A stretch of DNA of 64,000 nucleotides from Pseudorhodoferax aquiterrae (GTDB lineage: Bacteria > Pseudomonadota > Gammaproteobacteria > Burkholderiales > Burkholderiaceae_C). A model generated the notes under the pieces. It saw nothing but the letters and a program-made list of their open reading frames with translations, made no database searches and was not told the DNA's origin. Location: contig NZ_BMYK01000029.1 in the NCBI RefSeq assembly GCF_014652235.1, forward strand, positions 1-64,000, read 5' to 3'. Positions 47,420 to 57,628 of this stretch are shown here, in pieces. Within the stretch, counting starts at the first letter, position 1; each line of letters starts with the position of its first letter. The translations under genes were made by a program, and so were the position numbers.

Positions 47420-49942
47420 TCAGCCGAGGTCGGTCAGGAAGCGCTGGGCCCGGGTCCTGAGCGGCCCGGTGGCCTCGGCCAGCACCTCTTCGGCCAGCGC
47501 ACGTGCGCCGTCGTCGTCGCCGATGGCCTGGAACTCCTCGGCCAGGGCCAGCTTGGTGGCAAGCGGGTCGTCGGCGTCCGGTTCGGTAGCAGTCTCGGCA
47601 GCGGCAGGGGGGCTGGCCGAATCGCCCAGGTCCAGCGACAGCGAGCCCAGGTCGAAGGGCAGCAGGTCGGAATCGGCCGCCGGCGCGGGCGAGGGGGGCG
47701 ACAGCGGTGCCTTGTAAGTGCTCTGCACGTCGAAGTCGAGGTCCATGGCCTCGGCCATGGGCGGCGCCGGGGGCTCGCCATCGGGCGCGGGCTTGGCCGG
47801 GATGGGCGGCGGCGGGGTGTCGTCGTCGCCGAGATCCAGGCTGATGTCCGGCATGGGCTGCAGCGCGGGTGACGGTGGCGTGGGCGGCGCCGGCGTGGCG
47901 TCCAGTTCCAGCGCTGCATCGTCGTCCTCGGCCGGCGACGGCGCGGGGGCAACGCCGGAGACGGCAGCAGCCGCGGCTGCGGCGCCGAGTCCCGCGATGG
48001 CGGCATCGCGCCAGAGCGGGTGTTCGGGTTGCAGCGCACGGCCCAGCGCGGCGGTGGCTTCCCATTCGGGGCCGGTGCCGCCGGTCAGCGCGTGCACTTT
48101 CTCGGCCGTGGCCTGCAGCGCGATCGCGTCGCGGCGCTTGGCGTAGATCTCGGCCAGCTTGGCATGGAGCGCGACGCGCTCCGGCGTGGTGCGCAGGGCC
48201 TCCTTGAGGATCTCCTCGGCCTGCAGGTCGCGGCCATAGGCCAGGTAGACCTCGGCCTCCGCCACCGGATCGACCTCGCTGCTGGTGTCGAACTGGCTGG
48301 GCGAGTAGACGGCCGAGGCCGCGGCTTCGCTCTCGGCGGCAGTGTCCACGTGCTGGCCACCGCTGCTGGCGAAGAACGACTCCACGGGCTCCTGCAGGCG
48401 GTTTTCCTCTTCGGCGGCTTGGCGGCGCTGGCGCGCACGGTAGATCCCCAGTGCAGCCAGCAGGGCGATCAGTGCCGCCGCTGCGGCCAGCAGCCAGGGG
48501 TTGCGGCGCAGGCCATCGAGCAGGCCGCCTTCTTGCTGGGCTGCCGGCAGGGGGCCGGGGGCGGGCAGGGCCTTGTCGGCGGCGGGCGGCTCGACCGCGG
48601 GCGCCGGTGCGGCGGGCTCCTGCGCGGGCGCGGCGGCTTCAGGGGCTGGCGCCGGGGTGGGAGCAGGCGAGGGGGTCGAGGTTGCGGGTTCCGGCGCTGG
48701 TGCGGGTGAGGGTGAGGGTGCCGGCGCGGAGGCCGCCGGCGCAGCGGTGCCGGCGCCCAGCTTGTTCAGCGCCTCGATATTGCGCGAGAGTTCCGCGACA
48801 CGGTCGGACGCTTCCTTGCTGGCCTTCTCACGCGCGATCTTTTCCTCCTGCGCGCGGCTTTGCACGCCACCCTTGGACAGGGTCAGCCGGTCCGGTGCCG
48901 TCGCCGCGGGGCGGCTGTCGTCGACCTTGCCCTGCACGCGGCCGCTGGCCGAACGCTGGGCGCTGCCCGGGACCGTGGGCACCTGGCCGGCCATCTGGCT
49001 GCGGTAGGCGTTGAAGTCGCGCGCCTGGGCTGCAATCGTGCGCGTGGCCTCGTCCGCGGGGATGGCCGCGGCCTCGCTGGCACTGGGCAGGTCCAGCACG
49101 GCACCGGCGCGCAGGCGGTTGACGTTGCCGTCGATGAAGGCGTTCGGATTGCCGCGCAGCATGGCGACCAGCATCTGGTCGAGCGAAATGTTGGGTGGCC
49201 GGTTGGCGGAAGCGATGCGGCTGGCCGTGTCGCCGCGGCGCACGGTGGTGGTGCCGGGGGGCGTGGTCGATGCAGGTGGGGCGGCAGGCGCTGGCGCGGC
49301 CGCGCGTGGTGGCACCGGTGCCGCAGCGGGAGCAGGGGCTTGCGCGGGCACCGTGGTCGGTGCCGGCGGCGTCGCCGCAACAGGGGGTGCCGGCGGCGCG
49401 GGCGCTGGGGCGGGCGCAGTGGCCGCGGCGGGCGGCAACTGCGGAGCGGTCGGTGCTGCAGCCTGGGCCTGGCGCTGCGACGGCGGGTCCAGCAACAAGG
49501 TGTAGTCGCGCACGACCCGGCCCGAGGCCCAGTTGGCTTGCAGGATCAAGTCGATGAAGGGCTCGCGGACCGGCTGGTCGCTGCTGAGCCGCAGCACGGC
49601 GCGGCCATCGGCCCGGCGTGCGCGCTCGATGCGCACCGTGCCCAACGCTGCGTTGTATTCGAGCCCGGCCGCGCGAAAGGCCTGTGGCGTGGCAATCGCC
49701 GCCTGCAGTGTGCGGGACTCTTCTTCCGTGAGGTCTGGCAGTTCGATCTCGGCGCGCAACGGCTCGCCAAGCGCCGACTGCACCGTCGCCCGGCCCAGCG
49801 TCAATGCCTGGGCATGCTGCAGCGGCGCCAGCAGGGCCGCGGTGGCGGTCGCGGCCGCCATGCCGCGCCTCCAGCGCTGCGGCGCGGGCTTCACCTGGGG
49901 TTTGTCATCAGCCTGTTCAACAGCATTGGAACGTTTGATCAT
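47420..49942 (-). CDS. fimV: FimV/HubP-like polar organiser protein
   Basis: 840-residue inner-membrane protein with a large periplasmic N-terminal part and a cytoplasmic C-terminus, related to FimV/HubP that organises type IV pili and cell-pole proteins. Signal segment at about 28-47; FimV N-terminal domain (LGRATVQSALGEPLRAEIEL); Pro/Ala-rich linker; LysM domain about 231-295 (TVRRGDTASRIA); coiled-coil-like part near 330-390; transmembrane helix about 480-500; then a TPR/FimV C-terminal region including DLQAEEILKEALRTTPER and a terminal DDDGARALAEEVLAEA. Long acidic/Pro linkers are expected. No pilus genes are in the window. Confidence 0.9.
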   Translation of the reverse strand: MIKRSNAVEQADDKPQVKPAPQRWRRGMAAATATAALLAPLQHAQALTLGRATVQSALGEPLRAEIELPDLTEEESRTLQAAIATPQAFRAAGLEYNAALGTVRIERARRADGRAVLRLSSDQPVREPFIDLILQANWASGRVVRDYTLLLDPPSQRQAQAAAPTAPQLPPAAATAPAPAPAPPAPPVAATPPAPTTVPAQAPAPAAAPVPPRAAAPAPAAPPASTTPPGTTTVRRGDTASRIASANRPPNISLDQMLVAMLRGNPNAFIDGNVNRLRAGAVLDLPSASEAAAIPADEATRTIAAQARDFNAYRSQMAGQVPTVPGSAQRSASGRVQGKVDDSRPAATAPDRLTLSKGGVQSRAQEEKIAREKASKEASDRVAELSRNIEALNKLGAGTAAPAASAPAPSPSPAPAPEPATSTPSPAPTPAPAPEAAAPAQEPAAPAPAVEPPAADKALPAPGPLPAAQQEGGLLDGLRRNPWLLAAAAALIALLAALGIYRARQRRQAAEEENRLQEPVESFFASSGGQHVDTAAESEAAASAVYSPSQFDTSSEVDPVAEAEVYLAYGRDLQAEEILKEALRTTPERVALHAKLAEIYAKRRDAIALQATAEKVHALTGGTGPEWEATAALGRALQPEHPLWRDAAIAGLGAAAAAAAVSGVAPAPSPAEDDDAALELDATPAPPTPPSPALQPMPDISLDLGDDDTPPPPIPAKPAPDGEPPAPPMAEAMDLDFDVQSTYKAPLSPPSPAPAADSDLLPFDLGSLSLDLGDSASPPAAAETATEPDADDPLATKLALAEEFQAIGDDDGARALAEEVLAEATGPLRTRAQRFLTDLG

Positions 49943-49976
49943 GCAAATGGACGGGCCGACTTGGTTACTAAAAAGA

Positions 49977-50005
49977 ACGGTAGCAGCAATGCTTTAGGCT
50001 GACAA
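49977..50005 (-). promoter_or_regulatory. Candidate fimV promoter
   Basis: On minus: TTGTCA (-35, plus 50000-50005), 17-base spacer, TACCGT (-10, plus 49977-49982), 35 bases before the fimV ATG. The -35 matches five of six consensus bases; the -10 is poor. It follows the asd terminator hairpin, consistent with fimV having its own start. Confidence 0.35.
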
Positions 50006-50079
50006 GCTCACGCGGGTTCGAAGCTGGCACTGCATTGGAGGGCGCATTCTCGCTGCACTGCGATGTTGCCAGACGACAA

Positions 50080-50100
50080 CGGCCCGCCAGAGGCGGGCCG
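50080..50100 (-). terminator. Hairpin terminator after asd
   Basis: A perfect 9-bp stem CGGCCCGCC/GGCGGGCCG with a 3-base loop, 20 bases past the asd stop on the minus strand. The following bases (TTGTCG) are only weakly T-rich, so efficiency may be moderate. Confidence 0.6.
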
Positions 50101-50120
50101 TGTCATGGGCGCGAGGCGGT

Positions 50121-51284
50121 TCAGGCCTGCAGCAGCACACGCAGCGTGCGGCGCAGCGGCTCGGCCGCGCCCCACAGCAGTTGGTCGCCGATCGTGAAGG
50201 CGCCCACGTACTCCGGCCCCATGGCCAACTTGCGGATGCGGCCGACCGGAATGTTGAGCGTGCCGGTGGTGACCACGGGCGTCAGGCCACGGAGCGTGTC
50301 CTCGCGCGTGTTCGGCACCACGCGGACCCAGTCGTTGTCCTGCGCGATCATGGCTTCGATGTCCGCGAGCGGCACGTTCTTCTTGAGCTTGAAGGTCAGC
50401 GCCTGGCTGTGGCAGCGCATGGCGCCGATGCGCACGCAGAAGCCGTCGACCGGCGTGATGCCGGTGCCGAAGGACGGACCCTGGCCCAGGATCTTGTTGG
50501 TCTCGGCGCCGCCCTTCCACTCTTCCTTGGACATGCCCCATTCGGCATCGTCCTGCGACTTGCCCAGGCCCAGGTCCTTGTCGATCCAAGGGATCAGGCT
50601 GCCGCCCAGCGGCACGCCGAAGTTGGCCGTCTCGTCGGCGGTGAGCGCCTTCTGCTTGGCCAGGACCTTGCGGTCGATCTCGAGGATGGCGGACTTGGGG
50701 TCGTTGAGCAGGTCGCGCACCTCGTTGTGGATGCTGCCGAACTGCGTCAGCAGCTCGCGCATGTGCTGCGCGCCGCCGCCGGAGGCGGCCTGGTAGGTCA
50801 TGGTGCTCATCCACTCGACCAGGCCGGCCTTGTACAGCGCACCCACGCCCATCAGCATGCAGCTCACGGTGCAGTTGCCGCCGATCCAGTTCTTGCCGCC
50901 CTTGGCCAGCGCGCGCTGCATCACGGGCAGGTTGACCGGGTCGAGAACGATGACGGCATCGTCCTTCATGCGCAGCGTGGAGGCCGCATCGATCCAGTGG
51001 CCGTTCCAGCCCGCGGCGCGCAGCTTGGGGAACACCTCGGTGGTGTAGTCGCCGCCCTGGGCCGTGATGATGATGTCGCAGCGCTTGAGCGCGGCGATGT
51101 CGTAGGCGTCTTGCAGCGTGGTCTCGTTCTTGGCCTGGGCGGGGGCCTTGCCGCCCGCGTTGGAGGTCGAGAAGAACACCGGTTCGATCAGCGCGAAGTC
51201 ACCCTCGGCCTGCATGCGGTCGATCAGGACCGAGCCGACCATGCCGCGCCAGCCGACGAGGCCGACCAGATTACCTACCTTCAT
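50121..51284 (-). CDS. asd: Aspartate-semialdehyde dehydrogenase
   Basis: NADPH-dependent reduction of aspartyl phosphate, the branch point to lysine/DAP, threonine and methionine. The 387-residue protein starts [17 protein letters not shown] and has the nucleophile cysteine in [10 protein letters not shown] (C138 from this start) and the later [11 protein letters not shown] with the catalytic histidine. It is the Gram-negative type. ATG 51284 is preferred to an in-frame GTG one codon earlier. It lies between leuB and fimV, a typical betaproteobacterial order. Confidence 0.96.
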   Translation of the reverse strand: MKVGNLVGLVGWRGMVGSVLIDRMQAEGDFALIEPVFFSTSNAGGKAPAQAKNETTLQDAYDIAALKRCDIIITAQGGDYTTEVFPKLRAAGWNGHWIDAASTLRMKDDAVIVLDPVNLPVMQRALAKGGKNWIGGNCTVSCMLMGVGALYKAGLVEWMSTMTYQAASGGGAQHMRELLTQFGSIHNEVRDLLNDPKSAILEIDRKVLAKQKALTADETANFGVPLGGSLIPWIDKDLGLGKSQDDAEWGMSKEEWKGGAETNKILGQGPSFGTGITPVDGFCVRIGAMRCHSQALTFKLKKNVPLADIEAMIAQDNDWVRVVPNTREDTLRGLTPVVTTGTLNIPVGRIRKLAMGPEYVGAFTIGDQLLWGAAEPLRRTLRVLLQA

Positions 51285-51381
51285 CACATTGCCCTTTCAA
51301 GTAAAAAAACAAACAGCGCCGGAGGGACTGCTCGCCTGGCGCGTCGGAGGCCAGGAAGGGCGCACGACGAACCAGGCTGAG

Positions 51382-51510
51382 TCAGCCCTTAATGGTGGTC
51401 GTGGTTTTGGTGGAGATGTCGGCCGCCACAACCGCGCCGAAAGGCGTGGTTTCCCGCACCCACGTGCCGAACGGCACGGACAGGATTGCGGAGCAGGCGG
51501 CGGCGGACAT
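51382..51510 (-). CDS. Possible 42-residue small ORF between leuB and asd
   Basis: ATG 51510 opens a 42-codon frame 12 bases after the leuB stop, beginning MSAAACSAILSVPFGTWVRE and ending TTTTIKG. It is co-directional with leuB and asd. There is no clear ribosome-binding site (the preceding bases are C-rich), and I recognise no family. The rest of the 237-base leuB-asd gap shows no other coding signal. It may be a small translated gene or chance. Confidence 0.3.
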   Translation of the reverse strand: MSAAACSAILSVPFGTWVRETTPFGAVVAADISTKTTTTIKG

Positions 51511-51521
51511 GGGGCGCGATT

Positions 51522-52592
51522 CTAGCCCAGAGCCTTCAGGACTGCATCGCCCATCTCGCGCGTGCCGACCTTGGTCGTGCCTTCGCTGTGGATGTCGGGC
51601 GTGCGCAGGCCCTGGGCCAGCACCTTCTGCACGGCCGCTTCGATGCGGTCGGCCGCGGCCGCCTGGTTCAGCGAGAAGCGCAGCATCATCGCGGCCGACA
51701 GGATGGTGGCCAGCGGGTTGGCCACGCCCTTGCCGGCGATGTCGGGTGCGCTGCCGTGGCTGGGCTCGTACAGGCCCTGGTTGCTGCTGTTGAGGCTGGC
51801 CGAAGGCAGCATGCCGATGGAGCCGGTCAGCATCGCGGCTGCGTCGGACAGGATGTCGCCGAACATGTTGCCGGTCACGACCACGTCGAACTTCTTGGGC
51901 GCCTTGACCAACTGCATCGCGGCGTTGTCCACGTACATGTGGTCGAGTTCCACGTCCGGGTACTCTTTGCCGATCTCGGTGACCACGTCCTTCCAGAGCT
52001 GGAAGGTCTCCAGCACGTTGGCCTTGTCCACGCTGGTCACGCGCTTGTTGCGCTTGCGCGCGGCCTCGAAGGCCACGCGCGCGATGCGCTCGATCTCCGG
52101 GCGCGTGTAGCGCATGGTGTCGAAGGCTTCCTCGGCGCCAGGGAAGTGGCCGTCGGGCGAGACGCGGCGGCCGCGCGGCTGGCCGAAGTAGATGTCGCCG
52201 GTCAGCTCGCGGATGATCAGGATGTCCAGGCCCGCGACCAGCTCGGGCTTGAGGCTGGAGGCGCCCACGAGCTGCTCGTAGCAGATGGCGGGGCGGAAGT
52301 TGGCGAACAGGCCCAGGTTCTTGCGCAGGCCTAAGATGGCCTGCTCGGGGCGCAGCGGGCGGTCCAGCTTGTCGTACTTCCAGTCGCCGACGGCGCCGAA
52401 CAGCACGGCGTCGGCTTCCTTGGCCAGCTTGAGCGTGGCCTCGGGCAGCGGGTGGCCATGGGCGTCGTAGGCGGCGCCGCCGACCAGGGCGGTTTCCATC
52501 TCGAGCTTCAGGTCGAGGGCGTTCAGGACGCGGACGGCCTGTTCGACGATTTCGGTGCCGATGCCGTCACCCGGCAGAACTGCAATCTTCAT
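51522..52592 (-). CDS. leuB: 3-isopropylmalate dehydrogenase
   Basis: NAD-dependent oxidative decarboxylation in leucine synthesis. The 356-residue protein starts [15 protein letters not shown], has [18 protein letters not shown], the catalytic [10 protein letters not shown] and the nucleotide-site [23 protein letters not shown] 52592 begins the conserved core; longer frames upstream belong to leuD antisense. It follows leuD by 23 bases. Confidence 0.97.
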   Translation of the reverse strand: MKIAVLPGDGIGTEIVEQAVRVLNALDLKLEMETALVGGAAYDAHGHPLPEATLKLAKEADAVLFGAVGDWKYDKLDRPLRPEQAILGLRKNLGLFANFRPAICYEQLVGASSLKPELVAGLDILIIRELTGDIYFGQPRGRRVSPDGHFPGAEEAFDTMRYTRPEIERIARVAFEAARKRNKRVTSVDKANVLETFQLWKDVVTEIGKEYPDVELDHMYVDNAAMQLVKAPKKFDVVVTGNMFGDILSDAAAMLTGSIGMLPSASLNSSNQGLYEPSHGSAPDIAGKGVANPLATILSAAMMLRFSLNQAAAADRIEAAVQKVLAQGLRTPDIHSEGTTKVGTREMGDAVLKALG

Positions 52593-52615
52593 GGTGTGTG
52601 CTTGAGAGTGGAAAT

Positions 52616-53269
52616 TTAGGCGGACAGCATGGTGTTGGCCAGCCAGGGCTTGGCCGCCAGGCGCTCGGCCTCGAAGGCGCGGATCTTGTCGGCGTGGCGC
52701 AGCGTCAGGCCGATGTCGTCGAAGCCGTTGAGCAGGCAGTACCTGCGGAAGGGCTGGACCTCGAAGGCGATCTCCTCGCCCTGCGGCCGCACGATGACCT
52801 GGCGCTCCAGGTCCACCGTCAGCTGGTAGCCCGGGAAGGCGAAGCACTCGTCGAACAGCTGGGCGATCGTGGCCTCGGGCAGCACGATGGGCAACAGGCC
52901 GTTCTTGAAGCTGTTGTTGAAGAAGATGTCGGCAAAGCTCGGCGCCAGGATGGCGCGGAACCCGTACTGGTCCAGCGCCCAGGGCGCATGCTCGCGCGAG
53001 GAGCCGCAGCCGAAGTTCTTGCGCGCCAGCAGGATGGAGGCGCCCTTGTAGCGCGGCTGGTTCAGCACGAAGTCGGGGTTGGGCTTGCGCTGGGACTCGG
53101 GCACGCCGGGCTCGCCTTTGTCCAGGTAGCGCCACTCGTCGAACAGGTTCACGCCGAAGCCGGTCTTCTTGATCGACTTCAGGAACTGCTTGGGAATGAT
53201 GGCGTCGGTGTCGACGTTCTCGCGGTCCATGGGCGCGACCAGGCCCTGGTGGATGGTGAATTTCTGCAT
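52616..53269 (-). CDS. leuD: 3-isopropylmalate dehydratase small subunit
   Basis: Small (swivel) subunit of isopropylmalate isomerase. 217 residues with [21 protein letters not shown] and [15 protein letters not shown], the latter the substrate-recognition loop. ATG 53269 has an AGGAG ribosome-binding site; an in-frame start six codons earlier is not favoured. It works with LeuC, encoded just upstream on the same strand with only the entericidin gene between them. Confidence 0.96.
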   Translation of the reverse strand: MQKFTIHQGLVAPMDRENVDTDAIIPKQFLKSIKKTGFGVNLFDEWRYLDKGEPGVPESQRKPNPDFVLNQPRYKGASILLARKNFGCGSSREHAPWALDQYGFRAILAPSFADIFFNNSFKNGLLPIVLPEATIAQLFDECFAFPGYQLTVDLERQVIVRPQGEEIAFEVQPFRRYCLLNGFDDIGLTLRHADKIRAFEAERLAAKPWLANTMLSA

Positions 53270-53283
53270 GGGTACTCCTGGGT

Positions 53284-53406
53284 TCATTTGGCCGAGCGCT
53301 CGATGGCCTCGCCGGCGCGTTGCACGTCCTTGCCCACGCCCTTGACGGTGTTGCAGGCGGCCAGCGCGATGGCGGCGGCCAGCAGCAATGCGGTGGTGGC
53401 TTTCAC
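53284..53406 (-). CDS. Entericidin-family small lipoprotein
   Basis: 40-residue precursor with a lipobox: hydrophobic [14 protein letters not shown] with the lipid-modified cysteine at residue 18, then [20 protein letters not shown], the amphipathic mature part typical of EcnA/EcnB entericidins. Starts at GTG 53406 with a strong AAGGAG site. Entericidin-like genes recur between leuC and leuD in Burkholderiales, though no link to leucine synthesis is known. Too short for most gene finders. Confidence 0.85.
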   Translation of the reverse strand: MKATTALLLAAAIALAACNTVKGVGKDVQRAGEAIERSAK

Positions 53407-53417
53407 GGCGGACTCCT

Positions 53418-54863
53418 TCAGGAGAACTGGCGCACGTCGACGAAATGGCCGTGCACGGCGGCAGCAGCGGCCATGGCCGGGCTCACCAGGTGGGTGCGGC
53501 CCCCGGCGCCCTGGCGGCCTTCGAAGTTGCGGTTGCTCGTGGAGGCGCAGCGCTCGCCCGGCTCCAGCCGGTCGGCGTTCATGGCCAGGCACATGGAGCA
53601 GCCCGGCTCGCGCCACTCGAAGCCCGCGGCCTTGAAAATCTCGTGCAGGCCTTCGCGCTCGGCCTGTTCCTTCACGAGGCCCGAGCCTGGCACGACCATG
53701 GCGAGCTTGACGTTCTTGGCCACCTTCTGGCCCAGCTTCTTGACCACGGCCGCGGCCTCGCGCATGTCCTCGATGCGGCTGTTGGTGCAGCTGCCGATGA
53801 AGACCTTGTCGACGAAGACGTCGTTGAGCGGCTTGCCCGGCTCCAGGTTCATGTAGGTCAGCGCGCGCTCGATGGCACCGCGCTTGTTGGCGTCCTTCTC
53901 CTTGTCCGGATCGGGCACGCGGTCGTCGATGCCCAGCACCATTTCGGGCGAGGTGCCCCAGGTGACCTGCGGCACGATCTGCGTGGCGTCCAATTCGACC
54001 ACGGTATCGAACCTGGCACCGGGGTCGGAGTGCAGCGTCCTCCAGTAGGCCACGGCCTGGTCCCAGGCCACACCGGTGGGCGCCAGGGGGCGGCCCTTGA
54101 CGTACTCGATGGTCTTGTCGTCCACGGCCACCAGGCCGGCGCGCGCGCCGGCTTCGATGGCCATGTTGCACACCGTCATGCGGCCTTCCATGGACAGGCC
54201 GCGGATGGCCGAGCCCGCGAACTCGATGGTGTAGCCCGTGCCCCCGGCCGTGCCGATCTTGCCGATGATCGCCAGCACGATGTCCTTGGCGGTCACGCCC
54301 TTGGCCAGCTGGCCTTCGACCTTGACGAGCATGTTCTTGGCCTTCTTGGCCAAGAGCGTCTGCGTCGCCATCACGTGCTCCACCTCGCTGGTGCCGATGC
54401 CGTGGGCGAGCGCACCGAATGCGCCATGCGTGCTGGTGTGGCTGTCGCCGCAGACCACGGTCATGCCCGGCAGCGTGGCGCCGTTCTCCGGGCCGATCAC
54501 GTGCACGATGCCCTGGCGCTTGTGCAGGAAGGGGAAGAACGCGGCCGCGCCGAACTCCTGGATGTTGGCGTCCAGCGTGGTGATCTGCTCCTTGCTGATC
54601 GGGTCGGCGATGCCGTCGTAGCCCTGTTCCCAGCCCGTGGTCGGCGTGTTGTGGTCGGCCGTGGCCACGATGGAGCTGATGCGCCAGACCTTGCGGCCGG
54701 CCTGGCGGATGCCTTCGAAGGCCTGCGGGCTCGTGACCTCGTGCACCAAGTGGCGGTCGATGTAGAGGATGGCCGTGCCGTCTTCCTCGGTGTGGACGGT
54801 GTGCTCGTCGAAAATCTTGTCGTAGAGGGTGCGCGCACCCGTGGGGCTGGTGGTGAGGCTCAT
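53418..54863 (-). CDS. leuC: 3-isopropylmalate dehydratase large subunit
   Basis: Large, [4Fe-4S]-containing subunit of isopropylmalate isomerase, aconitase superfamily. The 481-residue protein begins with [14 protein letters not shown] and has [37 protein letters not shown] and the three cluster cysteines C359 (GSCTNSR), C422 and C425 (GCSMC). ATG 54863 is used. A LysR regulator lies 28 bases upstream on the same strand. Confidence 0.97.
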   Translation of the reverse strand: MSLTTSPTGARTLYDKIFDEHTVHTEEDGTAILYIDRHLVHEVTSPQAFEGIRQAGRKVWRISSIVATADHNTPTTGWEQGYDGIADPISKEQITTLDANIQEFGAAAFFPFLHKRQGIVHVIGPENGATLPGMTVVCGDSHTSTHGAFGALAHGIGTSEVEHVMATQTLLAKKAKNMLVKVEGQLAKGVTAKDIVLAIIGKIGTAGGTGYTIEFAGSAIRGLSMEGRMTVCNMAIEAGARAGLVAVDDKTIEYVKGRPLAPTGVAWDQAVAYWRTLHSDPGARFDTVVELDATQIVPQVTWGTSPEMVLGIDDRVPDPDKEKDANKRGAIERALTYMNLEPGKPLNDVFVDKVFIGSCTNSRIEDMREAAAVVKKLGQKVAKNVKLAMVVPGSGLVKEQAEREGLHEIFKAAGFEWREPGCSMCLAMNADRLEPGERCASTSNRNFEGRQGAGGRTHLVSPAMAAAAAVHGHFVDVRQFS

Positions 54864-54891
54864 GGGCTTCTTTCGTGGGGGACTGGTTTGT

Positions 54892-55863
54892 TCAAACGGC
54901 GACGGCCTGGTCCGTGGACTGCGGCTCATCGATGGCTTCGGGTGGCGGTGCCAGGTGCTCGACCAGCAGCCGTGCCGTGACCGGCAGCGTGGAGAAGTCG
55001 CGCGCCACCATGCGGATCTGGCGTTCGGCCCAGGGGTCGCTGAGCGGCACATGCTCGAGGTCGCCGACGCCGTGCATGAGCTCGAACGCGCGCAGCGGCA
55101 TCACGCCGATGCCCAGGCCGTTGTGGATCATGCGGCACATCGCGTCCAGGCCCGTGACCTGGATGCGCAGCTTGATGGCGTGGCCCAGCTGCGCGGCGGC
55201 GCTGCGCGTGGCCAGGTGGATGGAACTGTTGCTGGGCAGGCCGACCTGGTCGAAGGCCAGCGACGCTTCGTAGGGCACGGCGCCACGGCCGGCCAGCGCA
55301 TGGCCACGCGGCACGATCAGCACGAGACGGTCGCGCCGGTAGGCGCGCGTCTGCAGCGCGTCGCCCACGGACTCGGCCGCCGCGGCATTGCAGATGCCCA
55401 GATCGGCCGCGCCTTCCTGCACGGCGCGCACGATCTCGCTGGACAGGTGCTCCTCCAAATCGATCTTGATGCCGCCATGGGCGCGCACGAAGGCGCCGAG
55501 GTCTTCGGGCAGGAACTGCACGATGGCCGAGATGCTGGCGTGCACGCGCACATGGCCGCGCACGCCGTCGGCGTACTCGCTGAGTTCGCCCTGCATGCGG
55601 TCCAGGCTGAACAGCACCGAGCGGGCGTGGTGCAGCAGGCTCTCGCCGGCCGGCGTGAGATCGACGCCACGCGCATGGCGGTACAGCAGCGTGGTTTGCA
55701 GCAGGGTTTCCAGATCGGAGAGCCGCTTGCTGACGGCCGAGGCGGCGATGAACTCCCGCTCGGCCGCCTTGCCGATGCTGCCCAATTCGTAGACGGCCAC
55801 GAACAGCTGCAGCGACGTGAGGTCGATGCGACGGGCAAAGTTGCGTTCGGACGGCTTCATCAT
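54892..55863 (-). CDS. LysR-family transcriptional regulator
   Basis: 323-residue LysR-type regulator: N-terminal winged helix ([18 protein letters not shown] ... [13 protein letters not shown]) and a periplasmic-binding-like effector domain. It lies directly upstream of and in the same direction as leuC, with a 28-base gap, so it probably reads into the leu genes as well as regulating them. This LysR-leuC arrangement recurs in Burkholderiales. Starts at one of two adjacent ATG codons (55863/55860). Effector unknown. Confidence 0.88.
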   Translation of the reverse strand: MMKPSERNFARRIDLTSLQLFVAVYELGSIGKAAEREFIAASAVSKRLSDLETLLQTTLLYRHARGVDLTPAGESLLHHARSVLFSLDRMQGELSEYADGVRGHVRVHASISAIVQFLPEDLGAFVRAHGGIKIDLEEHLSSEIVRAVQEGAADLGICNAAAAESVGDALQTRAYRRDRLVLIVPRGHALAGRGAVPYEASLAFDQVGLPSNSSIHLATRSAAAQLGHAIKLRIQVTGLDAMCRMIHNGLGIGVMPLRAFELMHGVGDLEHVPLSDPWAERQIRMVARDFSTLPVTARLLVEHLAPPPEAIDEPQSTDQAVAV

Positions 55864-55961
55864 GGCGGGGCATCGCCTGTGGCGACGGGGCAGCCATTTT
55901 CCTATGGTTTTCGCCTGCAGGGCATCGCGGATCACGATGCCCCTCTTGCCGGCAGTGGACG

Positions 55962-55996
55962 AGAAAAAGCCCCGCGGGCAGGAAGCCGGCGGGGCT
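55962..55996 (-). terminator. Intrinsic terminator after gltA
   Basis: On the minus strand, AGCCCCGC (55989-55996) pairs with GCGGGGCT (55968-55975) across a 13-base loop, then TTTTTCTC. It ends the sdh-gltA transcript about 23 bases past the gltA stop and isolates it from the LysR-leu unit. Confidence 0.85.
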
Positions 55997-56018
55997 GGGC
56001 GCGTGGGGCGGTGGTCGC

Positions 56019-57329
56019 TCAGCGCGTGGCGATCGGCGGCACGTCGCGCTTGACGGAACCCGTGAACAACTGACGCGGGCGGCCGATCTTGTACTCGGGG
56101 TCGCCGATCATCTCGTTGAGCTGGGCGATCCAGCCCACCGTGCGGGCCAGCGCGAAGATGGCCGTGAACAGCGGCACCGGGATGCCGATGGCGCGCTGCA
56201 CGATGCCCGAGTAGAAGTCCACGTTCGGGTACAGCTTGCGCGAGACGAAGTACTCGTCTTCCAGGGCAATCTTTTCCAGCTCCTTGGCCAGCTTGAACAG
56301 CGGGTCCTTTTCCAGGCCCAGCTCGGTCAGCACCTCGTTGCAGGTCTCCTGCATGAGCTTGGCGCGTGGGTCGTAGTTCTTGTAGACCCGGTGGCCGAAG
56401 CCCATCAGCTTGACGCTGGAGTTCTTGTCCTTGACCTTCTTGATGAACTCGCCGATCTTCTCCACGCCACCTTCCTTCTGGATGTCGTAGAGCATGTTCA
56501 GCGCGGCCTCGTTGGCGCCGCCGTGGGCCGGGCCCCACAGGCAGGCGACGCCGGCAGCGATGGCGGCGAAGGGGTTGGTGCCCGAGGAGCCGCACAGGCG
56601 CACCGTGGAGGTGGAGGCGTTCTGCTCGTGGTCGGCGTGCAGGATGAAGATGCGGTCCAGCGCACGTTCCAGCACCGGGCTGACCTTGTACTCCTCGCAG
56701 GGCGTGGCGAACATCATGTGCAGGAAGTTGCCTGCATAGCTGAGGTCGTTGCGCGGGTACATGTAGGGCTGGCCGATGGTGTACTTGTAGGCCATCGCGA
56801 CCAGCGTCGGCATCTTGGCGATCAAGCGGATCGCGGAGATGTCGCGGTGCTCGGGATTGTTGATGTCCGTACTGTCGTGGTAGAAGGCCGACAAGGCGCC
56901 GACCAGGCCGGTCATGATGGCCATCGGGTGCGCATCACGGCGGAAACCGCGCAGGAAGAACTGCATCTGCTCGTTGACCATGGTGTGGTTGGTCACGAGC
57001 TTGGTGAACTTGCTCTTGTCGGCCTGGTTCGGCAGTTCACCGTACAGCAGCAGGTGGCAGGTTTCCAGGTAGTCGCAGTTGGTGGCCAGCTGCTCGATCG
57101 GGTAGCCGCGGTACAGCAGTTCGCCCTTGTCGCCGTCGATGTAGGTGATGGACGACTGGCACGACGCCGTGGAGAGGAAGCCGGGGTCGTAGGTGAACAT
57201 CCCCGTCTGCGCGTACAGCTTGCGGATGTCGACGACATCCGGACCCACGCTGCCCTGGTACACCGGCAACTCGACGCTCGGACTGCCATTGCTGAACGAC
57301 AGCGTGGCTTTGTTTTCGGCTAGTTTCAT
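56019..57329 (-). CDS. gltA: Citrate synthase
   Basis: Condenses acetyl-CoA and oxaloacetate. The 436-residue protein is of the large Gram-negative (type II, hexameric, typically NADH-sensitive) form. Catalytic residues are H269 (GPAHGGAN), H313 ([14 protein letters not shown]) and D371 (NVDFYSG). ATG 57329 has AAGGGTGA before it; GTG 57335 is in frame. It closes the sdhCDAB-sdhE-gltA run, ten bases after sdhE. Confidence 0.97.
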   Translation of the reverse strand: MKLAENKATLSFSNGSPSVELPVYQGSVGPDVVDIRKLYAQTGMFTYDPGFLSTASCQSSITYIDGDKGELLYRGYPIEQLATNCDYLETCHLLLYGELPNQADKSKFTKLVTNHTMVNEQMQFFLRGFRRDAHPMAIMTGLVGALSAFYHDSTDINNPEHRDISAIRLIAKMPTLVAMAYKYTIGQPYMYPRNDLSYAGNFLHMMFATPCEEYKVSPVLERALDRIFILHADHEQNASTSTVRLCGSSGTNPFAAIAAGVACLWGPAHGGANEAALNMLYDIQKEGGVEKIGEFIKKVKDKNSSVKLMGFGHRVYKNYDPRAKLMQETCNEVLTELGLEKDPLFKLAKELEKIALEDEYFVSRKLYPNVDFYSGIVQRAIGIPVPLFTAIFALARTVGWIAQLNEMIGDPEYKIGRPRQLFTGSVKRDVPPIATR

Positions 57330-57339
57330 GTTCACCCTT

Positions 57340-57624
57340 TCAGCGGTTTTCTCTCAACAGATCGAGGACAGCGCGCGTGTCGGCGTTGTCCAGCGCAGGA
57401 CTGACCTGGGCCAGCGTCTTGCGTGCCAGTTGCAGGTCGAGCAGGTCGTGGTCTCCCAACTCCATCAGTTGCGACAGGGCCTGGGCCTGTGTCACGTTGA
57501 TCCGTGGGCCGTGGCGTTCGAAGAAACGTTCGAGGAAAAGATCGTTCTCCAGCAGGCCGCGCCGGCAGCGCCAGCGCAGCATCGCCAGCGCGCGTTCGCC
57601 TAAGACTTCCTGCGCTTGTGCCAC
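57340..57624 (-). CDS. sdhE: FAD assembly factor SdhE
   Basis: 94-residue protein that promotes covalent flavinylation of SdhA. The family motif RGxxExD appears as [15 protein letters not shown] near residues 21-35. Starts at GTG 57624, four bases after the sdhB stop. Adjacent to its target complex, between sdhB and gltA. Confidence 0.93.
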   Translation of the reverse strand: MAQAQEVLGERALAMLRWRCRRGLLENDLFLERFFERHGPRINVTQAQALSQLMELGDHDLLDLQLARKTLAQVSPALDNADTRAVLDLLRENR

Positions 57625-57628
57625 GGTA

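Noticed and set aside
50010-50032. gggttcgaa, resembling a tRNA T-loop
   Set aside because: Flanking bases do not form a T-stem or acceptor stem, and no anticodon arm is found within 80 bases.
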